A DNA stretch of 64,000 nucleotides from Nitrospirillum amazonense (GTDB lineage: Bacteria > Pseudomonadota > Alphaproteobacteria > Azospirillales > Azospirillaceae), in assembly GCF_007828035.1 (NCBI RefSeq), contig NZ_VITV01000009.1, positions 214,282 through 278,281 of the forward strand, given 5' to 3'. The notes under the pieces are model-generated. The model was not told where the DNA came from. It made no database searches and saw nothing but the letters and a program-made list of their open reading frames with translations. Positions 35,374-43,388 of this stretch are shown here, one piece after another; the first letter of the stretch is position 1; every line of letters starts with the position of its first letter. The position numbers were made by a program, and so were the translations under genes.

Positions 35374-36675
35374 TCAGGCCGACATCTCGAACACCGGCCA
35401 CCGCCCGTTTATGGCGGTGCCGTCATAGGCCAGCAGCGGCCCGAATTGCAGCAGCACCGCCTCGCTCTGCGAGGGGCGCAGGAACACCCAGTCGTCCGGC
35501 TTCAGCGGCACGCGGCGGGATCCCGACCAGCGTTCCTGGTTGCTGGACCGGCCGTAGAGACCGCTGAGCTGCAGGCCCGGTGGCGACACCGGGTTGGCCA
35601 GCCAGTGCCCGCCCTGCACAAAAAAGGCGCGGGCCGTGTTGGGATCGAAGAAGGCGGCGACGCCAGCCAGGCTTTCCAGCCCTGGGATCAGCCCCGGCTC
35701 CGCCACCTTCAAGACCGGCGTGGCGATGAAGCAGGCCGGCTGGTGATGCGCCAGGGTGTCGATGTCGAAGTCCGTGGGCTTCACGAAGGCGGAGCCGACG
35801 GCCACCTCCGTCGCCACCGGGTCGTCGGTGTGCAGAGCGTAGGTCGGGCTGCCCGCCGTGTTGAAGGTATAGGGCGCCTGACCTTCCTTCAGCGGCGCCT
35901 TCTCCCGCAGGACGCCGGCCATGCGGGCATAAATGTCCTTGGCCCGCGCCAGCGCCTTGCCCCGCATGTCGAACACGCCGGGCATCTTGGCGACATGCGG
36001 GTCGTAGCCCATGAGGCCGCAGGCGGTGACGGCAGGATCCAGGCCCGCCAGCATGGCGGCCAGCGCCGTGGGATCCGTCAGGCCGCCCCGGTGCAGGCCC
36101 ACATCGATCTCGAAATTCACATTGAGCGCCACGCCGCGCGCCTTGGCCATGCCTGTGTACTGGGCCAGGCGCTCCGGCGTGTCGATCAACCACTGGGGCG
36201 CCGGGGCCAGCGCCCCCAGCGTGTCGTAATAGGCGGCGGCCGCCGCCACCGGCAGGGGCTTGCCCATCAGCATGTCGGCATCGGGGACGCGGGTCCCCAT
36301 TTCCACCAGCATGGGCTGGTTGAAGACCATGTAGCGCTTGGTCTTCAGGCCCGCCGCCACCCGGTCCATCAGCTCGTGGCAGGGCAGCGACTTGACGACG
36401 ATGCGCAGGCCCTTGGCCTGGCCACCCGCTTTGGCCAGGGTATCGCCCACCGCCTTGATGTTGGCGTCCAGCCGCGTGGTGTCGACCACCAGCACCGGCT
36501 GGGCCACCCCCGCCTTGGTCAGGGCCGCCGACAGTGCGGTGAAATAGGCGTCGTGCCCGCCGCCATGGTCGCCCTCCGGCCAGGCGAGGGCGGCGGCGCC
36601 CACGACGGCGGCGCCGGCGATGCCGCCCGCCAGCACGCCGCGACGGCTGGGCCGCCTTCCATAGTCGTCACGCAT
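35374..36675 (-). CDS. Tat-exported DSD1/D-threonine-aldolase-like PLP protein
   Basis: 433 residues with an N-terminal Tat-like signal (SRRGVLAGGIAGAAVVGAAA). The body has an alanine-racemase-type N-terminal barrel: PVLVVDTTRLDANIKAV at the first strand, RIVVKSLPCHELMD with the likely PLP lysine, NVNFEIDVGLHRGGL, and a C-terminal D-serine-dehydratase-like domain with paired H/C metal-site candidates (LAHHQPACFIATP). Family members are D-threonine aldolases or D-serine dehydratases. An exported PLP enzyme is unusual and would have to be folded with PLP in the cytoplasm, which fits Tat. The ATG lies 8 bases inside the end of the oxidase gene, so the two are coupled. Confidence 0.75.
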   Translation of the reverse strand: MRDDYGRRPSRRGVLAGGIAGAAVVGAAALAWPEGDHGGGHDAYFTALSAALTKAGVAQPVLVVDTTRLDANIKAVGDTLAKAGGQAKGLRIVVKSLPCHELMDRVAAGLKTKRYMVFNQPMLVEMGTRVPDADMLMGKPLPVAAAAAYYDTLGALAPAPQWLIDTPERLAQYTGMAKARGVALNVNFEIDVGLHRGGLTDPTALAAMLAGLDPAVTACGLMGYDPHVAKMPGVFDMRGKALARAKDIYARMAGVLREKAPLKEGQAPYTFNTAGSPTYALHTDDPVATEVAVGSAFVKPTDFDIDTLAHHQPACFIATPVLKVAEPGLIPGLESLAGVAAFFDPNTARAFFVQGGHWLANPVSPPGLQLSGLYGRSSNQERWSGSRRVPLKPDDWVFLRPSQSEAVLLQFGPLLAYDGTAINGRWPVFEMSA

Positions 36676-38068
36676 CGGTGAACACCCCCCGCAGATAGTC
36701 GTTGAGGAAGCGCCCCTCCGGGTCGACCTGGCGGCGCATGTCCATGGCGTCGCGGAAGCGGGGATAAAGGGCGATGAAATCGGCGGTCTTCAGCGTGTTC
36801 AGCTTCCCCCAGTGCGGCCGGCCGCCATGGCGCCGCAGGATGGGTTCCACCACGTCGAACAGGAACTGGTAGTCGTCCTTGTAATAGGCGTGCACGGCGA
36901 TGGAGCCGGACGGCCGGTCGTGGAAGGGCGACAGCCAGGCGTCGTCGGGGGCGATCACCCGCGCCTCGATGGGGAAGAAGACATCATGCCGCCGGGTCTC
37001 GATGGCCTCGATCACGTCCTTCAGCGCCTGTACCTGCGCCTCGCGCGGCAGGTGGAATTCCATCTCGTTGAAGCGGATGGGGCGCTCGTTGGACAGCAGC
37101 TGCCAGCTTTCCGCCACCACCCGCTCCGGTTCCAGGCCGGACAGCACATGTTTGGCCACGCGGCGGCGGATGGCGGGGGACCAGCCCAGCCAGTCGCGCA
37201 GCGCCTTCAGGCTCATGACCGCATCATTGTCCTGGGTGGGCGGCCGGGGCGTGGCCAGCGCGTCCGTCTCGTCATGAGTGATGATGGCGGTCATGCCGGT
37301 GAAGGGCAGGTAGTAGAACTCCACGTTGCGGTGGGCCGCCTGCAGGGTGGGCCATTCCGCCAGGGTCTGCTCCACAGGCTGCAGCCACACCCGCCGTTCC
37401 ACCCGGTGCGCCGGACTGTTCTTCAGCGTCACCCGGGTGAGGATGCCGAAGGCGCCCAGCCCCACCCGGGCGGCGGCGAACAGGTCGGCGTTCCGGGTGG
37501 CATCGCAATCCAGCACCTGGCCATCCGCCGTCACCAGGCGGAAGGCCTGGACGTTGCCATGCAGGGCCATCAGGTTGACGCCCGTGCCGTGGGTGGCGGT
37601 GGACAGGGCGCCGGCCAGCGATTGCTTGTTGATGTCCGGCAGGTTGGGCATCTCCTGGCCCACGGCGGACAGGGCGGGGCCCAGGTCGGCCAGCCGGGTG
37701 CCGGCCCGGACATGGGCGGTCAGCGCCGCCGCGTCGTGGCCATCCAGCCCGGCGATGCGGTCCAGCGTCACCAGCGTGCCGGAGGTGGGCACCAGGGGCA
37801 TGAAGGAATGGCCGGCGCCCACGGCGCGGATGGGGCCGGGGCTCTTGCGCACCAGGTCGGCCAGTTCGCCCTCATCCGCCGGCGCCGCGCGGCTGGCGGG
37901 GTAGGAATGCTGGATGCCGGACCAGTTGCGCCACAGCAGATGCCCGCCGGCGTCGGCGCTGGGCGGGGCCGGCGGTTCCGGCTGCACGCCCACGCGGGAG
38001 GCCGCCACGCCGCCGGCGGCCAGCGCCGTGCCGCCCATCAACAGAAACAGGGTGCGCCGTGTCAGCAT
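36668..38068 (-). CDS. FAD-linked oxidase, D-arabinono-1,4-lactone oxidase type
   Basis: 466-residue flavoprotein with a Tat-like signal (LTRRTLFLLMGGTALAAG). FAD-binding PCMH domain at about 60-220 (LADLVRKSPGPIRAVGAGHSF, SGTLVTLDRIAGLD, LPDINKQSLAGALSTATHGTG), then an ALO-type C-terminal domain (NVEFYYLPFT, PHWGKLNTL, YPRFRDAMDMRRQVDPEGRF, NDYL). The motif GAGHSF has Phe where covalent-flavin members often have His, so FAD may be held non-covalently. Family reaction: oxidation of an aldonolactone or sugar alcohol. With a cytochrome c immediately upstream, electrons probably go to the respiratory chain rather than O2. Confidence 0.85.
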   Translation of the reverse strand: MLTRRTLFLLMGGTALAAGGVAASRVGVQPEPPAPPSADAGGHLLWRNWSGIQHSYPASRAAPADEGELADLVRKSPGPIRAVGAGHSFMPLVPTSGTLVTLDRIAGLDGHDAAALTAHVRAGTRLADLGPALSAVGQEMPNLPDINKQSLAGALSTATHGTGVNLMALHGNVQAFRLVTADGQVLDCDATRNADLFAAARVGLGAFGILTRVTLKNSPAHRVERRVWLQPVEQTLAEWPTLQAAHRNVEFYYLPFTGMTAIITHDETDALATPRPPTQDNDAVMSLKALRDWLGWSPAIRRRVAKHVLSGLEPERVVAESWQLLSNERPIRFNEMEFHLPREAQVQALKDVIEAIETRRHDVFFPIEARVIAPDDAWLSPFHDRPSGSIAVHAYYKDDYQFLFDVVEPILRRHGGRPHWGKLNTLKTADFIALYPRFRDAMDMRRQVDPEGRFLNDYLRGVFTDA

Positions 38069-38101
38069 GGTTCGGTCCGTTCCCCCATCAAGGCTTGTCG
38101 T

Positions 38102-38506
38102 TCAGTTGGCTTGTGCAGCCGGCGCCTGCCCGGCCATGAAGCGGATCAGCGCCTGGTAATCGTCGGCGGTGCAGGAGAAGCACTGGCCGCCCGCCGGCAT
38201 GCCGTTGAAGCCTTCCAGCGTGTGTTTCAGCAGGGTGTCCGGCCCCTTGGCCCAGCGCGGCTTCCACGCCGTGGCGTAGCCCGCCAGGGGGGCGCCGGAA
38301 TCTGGATTGGCATGGCAGGCCTTGCAGCTGGCCTCATACAGGCCAGCCAGGCGATCCTCCGCCGGGCGCCGCGCGGCCAGCGCCTCGATCGTGGGCGGTG
38401 CCTCCGGCGCCGGATCACAGGCCGACAGGCCCGCCGCCAGCGCGGCCAGCAGGATCAGTGTGGGCACGCCTGCCCGTTTCGGAAAATGCCCGATGCCCAA
38501 GCCCAT
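38102..38506 (-). CDS. Lipoprotein c-type cytochrome (c5-like)
   Basis: 134 residues. Lipobox LSAC with acylated Cys30, heme motif CKACH at 61-65, sixth ligand Met103 in GMPAGG and the extra disulfide pair Cys109/Cys112 (CFSC) that marks cytochrome c5-type domains. It would sit on the periplasmic face of a membrane and take electrons from a periplasmic dehydrogenase, most simply the oxidase encoded 33 bases downstream. The start at 38506 has GGGGAG 4 bases upstream and gives a clean lipoprotein signal; an in-frame start at 38524 is less likely. First gene of the redox cluster, 40 bases from a 32-bp dyad. Confidence 0.88.
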   Translation of the reverse strand: MGLGIGHFPKRAGVPTLILLAALAAGLSACDPAPEAPPTIEALAARRPAEDRLAGLYEASCKACHANPDSGAPLAGYATAWKPRWAKGPDTLLKHTLEGFNGMPAGGQCFSCTADDYQALIRFMAGQAPAAQAN

Positions 38507-38545
38507 GAAACTCCCCGTCGCCACCCGTCTATCGCGGGCACGGCG

Positions 38546-38577
38546 TTAGTCATCGCTAACAAGTTAGTGATAGCTAA
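38546..38577. promoter_or_regulatory. 32-bp imperfect dyad, likely operator of the redox cluster
   Basis: Arms TTAGTCATCGCTAAC (38546-38560) and GTTAGTGATAGCTAA (38563-38577) separated by AA; 12 of 15 positions pair. The core CTAACAAGTTAG is nearly perfect. It sits 40 bases upstream of the cytochrome c start and overlaps the only AT-rich stretch there, where a promoter is expected. The size and symmetry suit a TetR-family dimer pair; the regulator is unknown. Confidence 0.6.
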
Positions 38578-38622
38578 AGATGGTGGGGCTGACAAGGGGG
38601 ATTGTGGCGGCAGGCAGCCTTG

Positions 38623-39279
38623 TCAGGCCAGCGCCCCGCCAGGGCCGCCGAGCGCCAGCCAGACGTCCGCCGTCATCTCGGCATCGGCCCGGGACTTGTG
38701 TTGGTAATCGCCGGTGACGCTGACGCCACCGTCCTGCTGCCGCCGCCGTTTGTAACGCGTCCGGACGGTGCCGCCCACACGCTCCGCCACCAGGGACAGG
38801 CGGGAGCGTTCGGCCGGCCAGCGGCGACGGGCCAGTTTTTCGGTGCACACCACCGGATTGGCCAGGGCTGGGAGACCGGCCGCTGCCAGTTCCTGGTTCA
38901 ACAGGGCAACATCACCGGCGGCACCATGGAACACCAGCGGGTCGGAACCGATGAAGGCCAGGATATCGCCCGCCACATCCGCGAAGTCGGGACAGTCGGC
39001 GAGTTCCTCCGCCCGAACGCCGTGCACACCGATGGCGATGGGGTTGAGCGGGCAGCGCGGATTGATGCGCCAACTGCACGCCTCCCGCACATGCCCGCCC
39101 GCACCCGACGGTGAAACCGCGACGGCTGACACCTCGATGATGCTGCGCCCCTGCACCGGCCGGAAACCGGTCATTTCGATGTCCATGGCGACCCAGCGCC
39201 CGGCTGGCTGGCCAACTGACCCGGCTGGCAAGCCAGCTGAAATAATCTGCGCCTTACCCATGACCTGATCCATATCCAA
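38623..39279 (-). CDS. DnaQ-like 3'-5' exonuclease
   Basis: 218-residue DEDDh exonuclease related to the DNA polymerase III epsilon subunit and RNase T. ExoI motif AMDIEMTG (Asp33, Glu35), ExoII region HGVRAEEL then FHGAAGDVALLNQEL with its Asp, and ExoIII HKSRADAEMTADVW with the catalytic His and Asp. The usual DxE is followed by MTG instead of TTG. GGAGG lies 6 bases before a TTG at 39279; an ATG at 39273 is an alternative start. Its role (proofreading, RNA trimming or repair) cannot be told from sequence. Confidence 0.8.
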   Translation of the reverse strand: MDMDQVMGKAQIISAGLPAGSVGQPAGRWVAMDIEMTGFRPVQGRSIIEVSAVAVSPSGAGGHVREACSWRINPRCPLNPIAIGVHGVRAEELADCPDFADVAGDILAFIGSDPLVFHGAAGDVALLNQELAAAGLPALANPVVCTEKLARRRWPAERSRLSLVAERVGGTVRTRYKRRRQQDGGVSVTGDYQHKSRADAEMTADVWLALGGPGGALA

Positions 39280-39340
39280 GGGGCGCCTCCGGGATAGGCG
39301 CCGACCCCGGCTATATAGGCCGGCAACCGGTTAAAAAGAA

Positions 39341-40279
39341 TCACGCATACCCCCGGCCCCCCGCACGCCAGGCCTTGGTGTGGTCGATGAAGGCCTTGAG
39401 CCCGGCCGACGGCAGGCGCTGGCGGGGATAGTACAGCGCCAGGCCCGGCGAGGGCGGCGTCCAATCGGCCAGCGCGCGGGCCAGCCGGCCGGCGGCCAGG
39501 TCGGCCGCCACGTCGCGCAGGCTGACATAGGCGATGCCGGCGCCGGCGCGGGCTGCGTTCAGGCACAGGGCATGGCTGCCCAGGGTCAGGCGGCCGGGAA
39601 CGTCGATGCGGATCTCCCCGTCACCCATTGGGCCACCGCGCGCTGGCCCGCCGTGGGGGGCGAATTCCCAGCGGTAGATGGTGCCGCTGGGCAGGCGGGC
39701 GCGGATGCAGTCGTGGCGCAGCAGGTCGGCCGGCACGCGGGGCAGCCCGTGCGTCTGGAAATAGGCGGGCGTGGCCACGACGGCCCACCCCTCCTCCTCC
39801 CCCAGCGGGATGGCCACCATGTCCTCCGGCACCGTATCAGCGGCGCGGAAGCCGGCGTCGAAGCCGGAGGCGACGATATCGATCATGCGCCCCTCGGCCA
39901 CCAGATCGACCCGCATGTCCGGATAGCGGGCCATGAAATCCAGGATCAGAGGCAGCATGCGCGCGGCGGCCTCCTCCGAGGTATTGAGCCGCAGCAGGCC
40001 GGCAGGGGTGTCGCGGAAACGGTTCACCGTTTCCACCGCGTCGGCAATCTCGCGCGTGGCCGGCATCACCCGCGCCAGGAAATGCTCCCCCGCCTCGGTC
40101 AAGGCCACGCTGCGGGTGGTGCGATTGAACAGACGCACGCCCAGCTGCCGCTCCATGGCCGCGACCCGGTGGCTGAGCGACGAGGGGGAGGCGCCGATGG
40201 CCGCCGCCGCCGCCCGGAAGCTGCGGTGTTCCGCCACCGCCGCCAGGGCCGCCAGCTCACGCAGCGTCAGATCCGTCAC
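39341..40279 (-). CDS. LysR-family transcriptional regulator
   Basis: 312 residues, GTG start. Winged helix at residues about 3-62 (LTLRELAALAAVAEHRSFRA, SPSSLSHRVAAMERQLGVRL, FNRTTRSVALTEAG), followed by the substrate-binding domain (LPLILDFMARYPDMRVDLVA, LCLNAARAGAGIAYVSLRDV). The sequence is of the PcaQ/DsdC-unlike CrgA-type group common next to oxidoreductases. It is divergent from the SDR gene with 105 bases between; it likely controls that gene. Confidence 0.9.
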   Translation of the reverse strand: MTDLTLRELAALAAVAEHRSFRAAAAAIGASPSSLSHRVAAMERQLGVRLFNRTTRSVALTEAGEHFLARVMPATREIADAVETVNRFRDTPAGLLRLNTSEEAAARMLPLILDFMARYPDMRVDLVAEGRMIDIVASGFDAGFRAADTVPEDMVAIPLGEEEGWAVVATPAYFQTHGLPRVPADLLRHDCIRARLPSGTIYRWEFAPHGGPARGGPMGDGEIRIDVPGRLTLGSHALCLNAARAGAGIAYVSLRDVAADLAAGRLARALADWTPPSPGLALYYPRQRLPSAGLKAFIDHTKAWRAGGRGYA

Positions 40280-40384
40280 TGTGCGATATCCTTCATCAGC
40301 GCATGCAAGATTGCGCCGATTATCGCATCAATGGCGGCGCATTACATCAGCGGTCTCAACACTGCTTCACGGAGAAAAGAGACC

Positions 40385-41239
40385 ATGAGCACCGCCAACC
40401 CCAGCACCCCGGCCAAGACCGTCCTGATCACCGGCTGTTCGTCCGGCTTCGGGGAGACCGCCGCCCGGCTGTTCGCCGCGCGCGGCTGGAACGTCATCGC
40501 CACCATGCGCGACCCGACGCGCGATCCCGGCCTGGCCACCCTGGACAATGTGCAGGTCGTCCGCCTGGATGTGCAGGACCGCGACAGCATCGCCACCGCC
40601 GTCGAGGCCGGGCTGCGCCGCTTCGGCCGCATCGACACGCTGGTGAACAACGCCGGCTTCGGCCTGTTCGGCGTGTTCGAGGCCACGCCCATGGCCAAGA
40701 TAACCGAACAGTTCGAGGTCAACGTCTTCGGCGTCATGGACGTGACCCGGGCCGTCCTGCCCCATTTCCGCGCTAACGGCGCCGGCACCATCATCAACAT
40801 CAGTTCCGGCGCGGGCGCCTTCGGCCTGCCCCTGATGTCCCTGTACTGCGCCAGCAAGTTCGCCCTGGAGGGCTACTCCGAGGCACTGTCCTTCGAGCTG
40901 GCCAGTGTGGGCGTGACGGTGAAGCTGGTGGAACCGGGCGGCGTGACCAGCACCAACTTCGGCCCGCGCAGCGGCACGGAGGCGGGGGCCCAGGCGAATC
41001 TCGCCGACTATCGCCCCTTCGTCGCCAAGCTGGACGCCTTCTTCGAGGGCTGGCGCAATTCCCTGGCCGGCACCACGCCGGATGGCGTGGCGGAGGTGAT
41101 CTACACCGCCGCGACCGACGGAGCCAACCAGTTGCGCTATGTGGCGACGGACGACATCAAGCCGCTGATCGCTGCCCGCCGCGAGACGTCGGAGGAGGTC
41201 TACATGGCCCTGATGCGTGAGCGTTTCATGCCGAAATAA
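40385..41239 (+). CDS. Short-chain dehydrogenase/reductase
   Basis: 284-residue classical SDR. Cofactor motif TGCSSGFG at about 16-23, NNAGFG, the catalytic serine in INISSGAGAF and YCASK with Tyr and Lys. ATMRDP after the second strand suggests NADP(H) preference through its arginine. The start at 40385 has GGAG 8 bases upstream; the frame is open far upstream only because it is antisense to the LysR gene. Divergent from that regulator; such pairs usually respond to a small carbonyl or aromatic compound. The substrate is unknown. Confidence 0.92.
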   Translation: MSTANPSTPAKTVLITGCSSGFGETAARLFAARGWNVIATMRDPTRDPGLATLDNVQVVRLDVQDRDSIATAVEAGLRRFGRIDTLVNNAGFGLFGVFEATPMAKITEQFEVNVFGVMDVTRAVLPHFRANGAGTIINISSGAGAFGLPLMSLYCASKFALEGYSEALSFELASVGVTVKLVEPGGVTSTNFGPRSGTEAGAQANLADYRPFVAKLDAFFEGWRNSLAGTTPDGVAEVIYTAATDGANQLRYVATDDIKPLIAARRETSEEVYMALMRERFMPK

Positions 41240-41300
41240 TGGGCCGAGATAGTGGGCCAGAGATAATGGATTGAGTGCCGGGCGGCCTCACACTGCGGCC

Positions 41301-42002
41301 TCACACCCCGTGGCGCAGGCCGCCCAACCACATCTGCGTCAGGGCGCGGCAGACGCTTTCGGGCGACATGCTGGGGTCGTCCAGCGCCATCTCCACCGCG
41401 GCGTAGCCGGCATCCACGGCGATGCGGGTGCGCAGGCGCAATTCGGCCGGGTCCATCTCGGGCAACAGCGGGCCCATGGCGCGGCAGATGCGGTCGGTGA
41501 CCATCTCGTGCGAGGCCAGTCGGACGGCGGTCAGCGAGGGCACGGCGCGCAGCGCCCGCATGATCCACACCGCCCCCGGCATTTCGGCCGTGGCCTGGAT
41601 GGTGGACAGCAGGAATTGGTAGTGGGCCCCCATCAGCTCTTCAAAACCGGCGGGCGCGCTGCGCTCCAGCCACTCATAGAGGATGTCGTTCTGGGCCTCC
41701 ATCAGGGTGCTGCCCAGGGCCGCCAGCAGGTCGTACTTGTCCTTGAAATGGCGGTAGAAGACGGGGGGTGTCACGCCGGCGCGGCTGGCCACCTGGTTGG
41801 TGGAGATGCGCTCGATCCCCACCTCGCCCAACAGCTCGGCCCCCGCCTGCATCAGCCGCATGCGCATGGCCGCCGCCCGGCCGCTCAGGGTGGTGCCCGA
41901 GGTCGGGCCGGAGGCGAGAGGGACGTCGGAGGCTGTGTCTGACACGGGGCACGGGGGTCGGCAAGGGGGTTGAAGAACGGCGCGGCGCCTACTGCGCCCC
42001 AT
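41301..42002 (-). CDS. TetR-family regulator
   Basis: 233 residues. DNA-binding helix-turn-helix at about 45-95 (AGAELLGEVGIERISTNQVA, SRAGVTPPVFYRHFKDKYDL), then a helical ligand domain (WIMRALRAVPSLTAVRLASH). The true start is uncertain: the first 40 residues are Pro/Ser-rich and no ribosome-binding site is visible for ATG 42002 or GTG 41945. Two palindromes lie just upstream. The neighbours are a convergent SDR and a divergent two-helix membrane protein gene. Confidence 0.85.
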   Translation of the reverse strand: MGRSRRRAVLQPPCRPPCPVSDTASDVPLASGPTSGTTLSGRAAAMRMRLMQAGAELLGEVGIERISTNQVASRAGVTPPVFYRHFKDKYDLLAALGSTLMEAQNDILYEWLERSAPAGFEELMGAHYQFLLSTIQATAEMPGAVWIMRALRAVPSLTAVRLASHEMVTDRICRAMGPLLPEMDPAELRLRTRIAVDAGYAAVEMALDDPSMSPESVCRALTQMWLGGLRHGV

Positions 42003-42012
42003 GACTACCGCG

Positions 42013-42082
42013 TCCGGTACCGGAACGCCAAGGCCGATCGCGCCCCACCCTTCCCCGGATACCTACATCCATACGCAGGTAT
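42013..42082. promoter_or_regulatory. Two palindromes between TetR gene and small membrane protein gene
   Basis: A perfect 12-bp palindrome TCCGGTACCGGA at 42013-42024 and an inverted repeat ATACCT-N12-AGGTAT at 42059-42082, in the 155-base divergent gap. Either could be the autoregulatory site of the adjacent TetR protein; the second has the more usual spacing. Confidence 0.4.
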
Positions 42083-42157
42083 AGCCCGGCAGCCCCTGGA
42101 TTCTACGTGTCGGAGTGATAAACTTCATAGACGGGAGACAAAAGGACTGGATGCGAC

Positions 42158-42430
42158 ATGAGCAGCGCCAGTGACAGTCCGACCGACGACGGGGAAATCG
42201 TCAGCGTCGACACCAGCGACCCCACGGTGGCTTGCCTGTCCATCGTAAGCTGGTCCATGGCCATCGCGGCCCTGGGCGCCATCGTGTTGCTGGCCCTGGT
42301 CCTGTTGCTGTTGAATGTCTCGCAGTACGTCTTCCTGATGGTGTGGATCATCGGCGCGCCCTTCGCCGCCGCCGTCGCCGCCTTGGGGGTCCTGTTCATC
42401 CAGCTGAATCAGCGCCGCCAGCACGGCTGA
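42158..42430 (+). CDS. Small two-helix membrane protein
   Basis: 90 residues. Acidic N-terminus (DSPTDDGEIVSVDTSDP), two strongly hydrophobic helices at about 29-53 and 58-81 with only a short turn (LNVSQYV), and a polar C-terminus QLNQRRQHG. AAAGGA lies 11 bases upstream of the ATG. No known family recognised. Divergent from the TetR gene at 41301-42002, so it may be that regulator's target. Confidence 0.65.
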   Translation: MSSASDSPTDDGEIVSVDTSDPTVACLSIVSWSMAIAALGAIVLLALVLLLLNVSQYVFLMVWIIGAPFAAAVAALGVLFIQLNQRRQHG

Positions 42431-42450
42431 CGCCCGCCACCGACGGAACG

Positions 42451-43155
42451 TCAGCGCGGGCACAGGCCGTGCAGGAACAGGTGCACCACCCGCTGGACGT
42501 AGGTGCGGCGATAGGCGGCGTCGCCCAGGCGGGCCGGGTTGATCTGGCCCTCGAACGAATACCCGGCCGTGACCATACCGAAGAAAATGTGGGCAGCGGT
42601 GACGGGATCATCCACCACGATCAGCCCCTGGTCGGCCGCGCGGCGCAGGTAGTTGGCCACCATTTCGCGCGACTGGTCCGGCCCCGTGCGGAAAAAGCCT
42701 TCCAGCTGGTCGGGGAACAATCGCCCCTCCGCCACGAGTATGCGCATCATGGCCATGACGTCGGGCTGCACCAGCGCCTCAAGCAGCGAGGTCCCGAACT
42801 GTGTCAGCACCTCCTCCGGCGGTCCGCAGCTTTCGGCGATGTCGTTCATCAGTTGGCTGATGTGGCCGGTCACCACCTCCAGCACCGCCAGGAACAGCCC
42901 CTCCTTGCCGCCGAACAGCTCATAGAGGGTGGCGCGGGATCCGCCGGACAGGGCCACAATGTCGCCCAGGGTCGCACGCTCGAACCCCTTTTCCATGAAG
43001 ACCTTCAGCGCGGCGTCCATCATGGCGACGCGCCGCGCCTCCGCCCGGCGGCCCAGCTTGGGGGCGGGCGCCGCATCGGCGGCCGGGGACACCTGGGTCG
43101 GCGCATTGGACATATCGGTCAAGGTGGGCAAGGGGGCGCTGGCGGGGATGGTCAT
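42451..43155 (-). CDS. TetR/AcrR-family repressor of the efflux operon
   Basis: 234 residues. A Pro/Ala-rich N-terminus is followed by the HTH (AMMDAALKVFMEKGFERATL, GDIVALSGGSRATLYELFGG) and a helical C-terminal domain (VVTGHISQLMNDIAESCGPP, FRTGPDQSREMVANYLRRAA). It is divergent from a complete adaptor-pump-channel operon, with a perfect palindrome in the 233-base gap, the arrangement of AcrR/NalC-type local repressors. ATG at 43155 with no strong ribosome-binding site; the inner ATG at residue 15 is an alternative. Confidence 0.88.
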   Translation of the reverse strand: MTIPASAPLPTLTDMSNAPTQVSPAADAAPAPKLGRRAEARRVAMMDAALKVFMEKGFERATLGDIVALSGGSRATLYELFGGKEGLFLAVLEVVTGHISQLMNDIAESCGPPEEVLTQFGTSLLEALVQPDVMAMMRILVAEGRLFPDQLEGFFRTGPDQSREMVANYLRRAADQGLIVVDDPVTAAHIFFGMVTAGYSFEGQINPARLGDAAYRRTYVQRVVHLFLHGLCPR

Positions 43156-43205
43156 CGTTTTTTCATAGCTTAATCAAAGGCCCCGGTGACGCCCGTCACA
43201 GGACT

Positions 43206-43224
43206 GTACTGTATGATACAGTAC
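43206..43224. promoter_or_regulatory. Perfect palindrome, likely TetR operator
   Basis: GTACTGTA-TGA-TACAGTAC, 8 bp per arm with no mismatch, 51 bases upstream of the TetR start and about 165 bases upstream of the efflux adaptor. It is the only long palindrome in the gap. Confidence 0.7.
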
Positions 43225-43388
43225 GTAATTGTCATCAGGCAAGGGCGAGGCTTCTGTTCCTTGCACTCTTGCCTATCTTTTTTCCCCGTTCCCTTGCCAC
43301 CCCCAGGTTGTCCCGGCTGAAACGCGTTTTGGCCGCCAACTGAACGGGGTGACGGGACGGGGCTGGCTTTCGGTGGAAGAGGCATTTG

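Noticed and set aside
39380..40384. In-frame upstream extension of the SDR gene through the LysR region
   Set aside because: The extension is antisense to a well-defined LysR gene; the SDR fold starts at the ATG with a ribosome-binding site at 40385.
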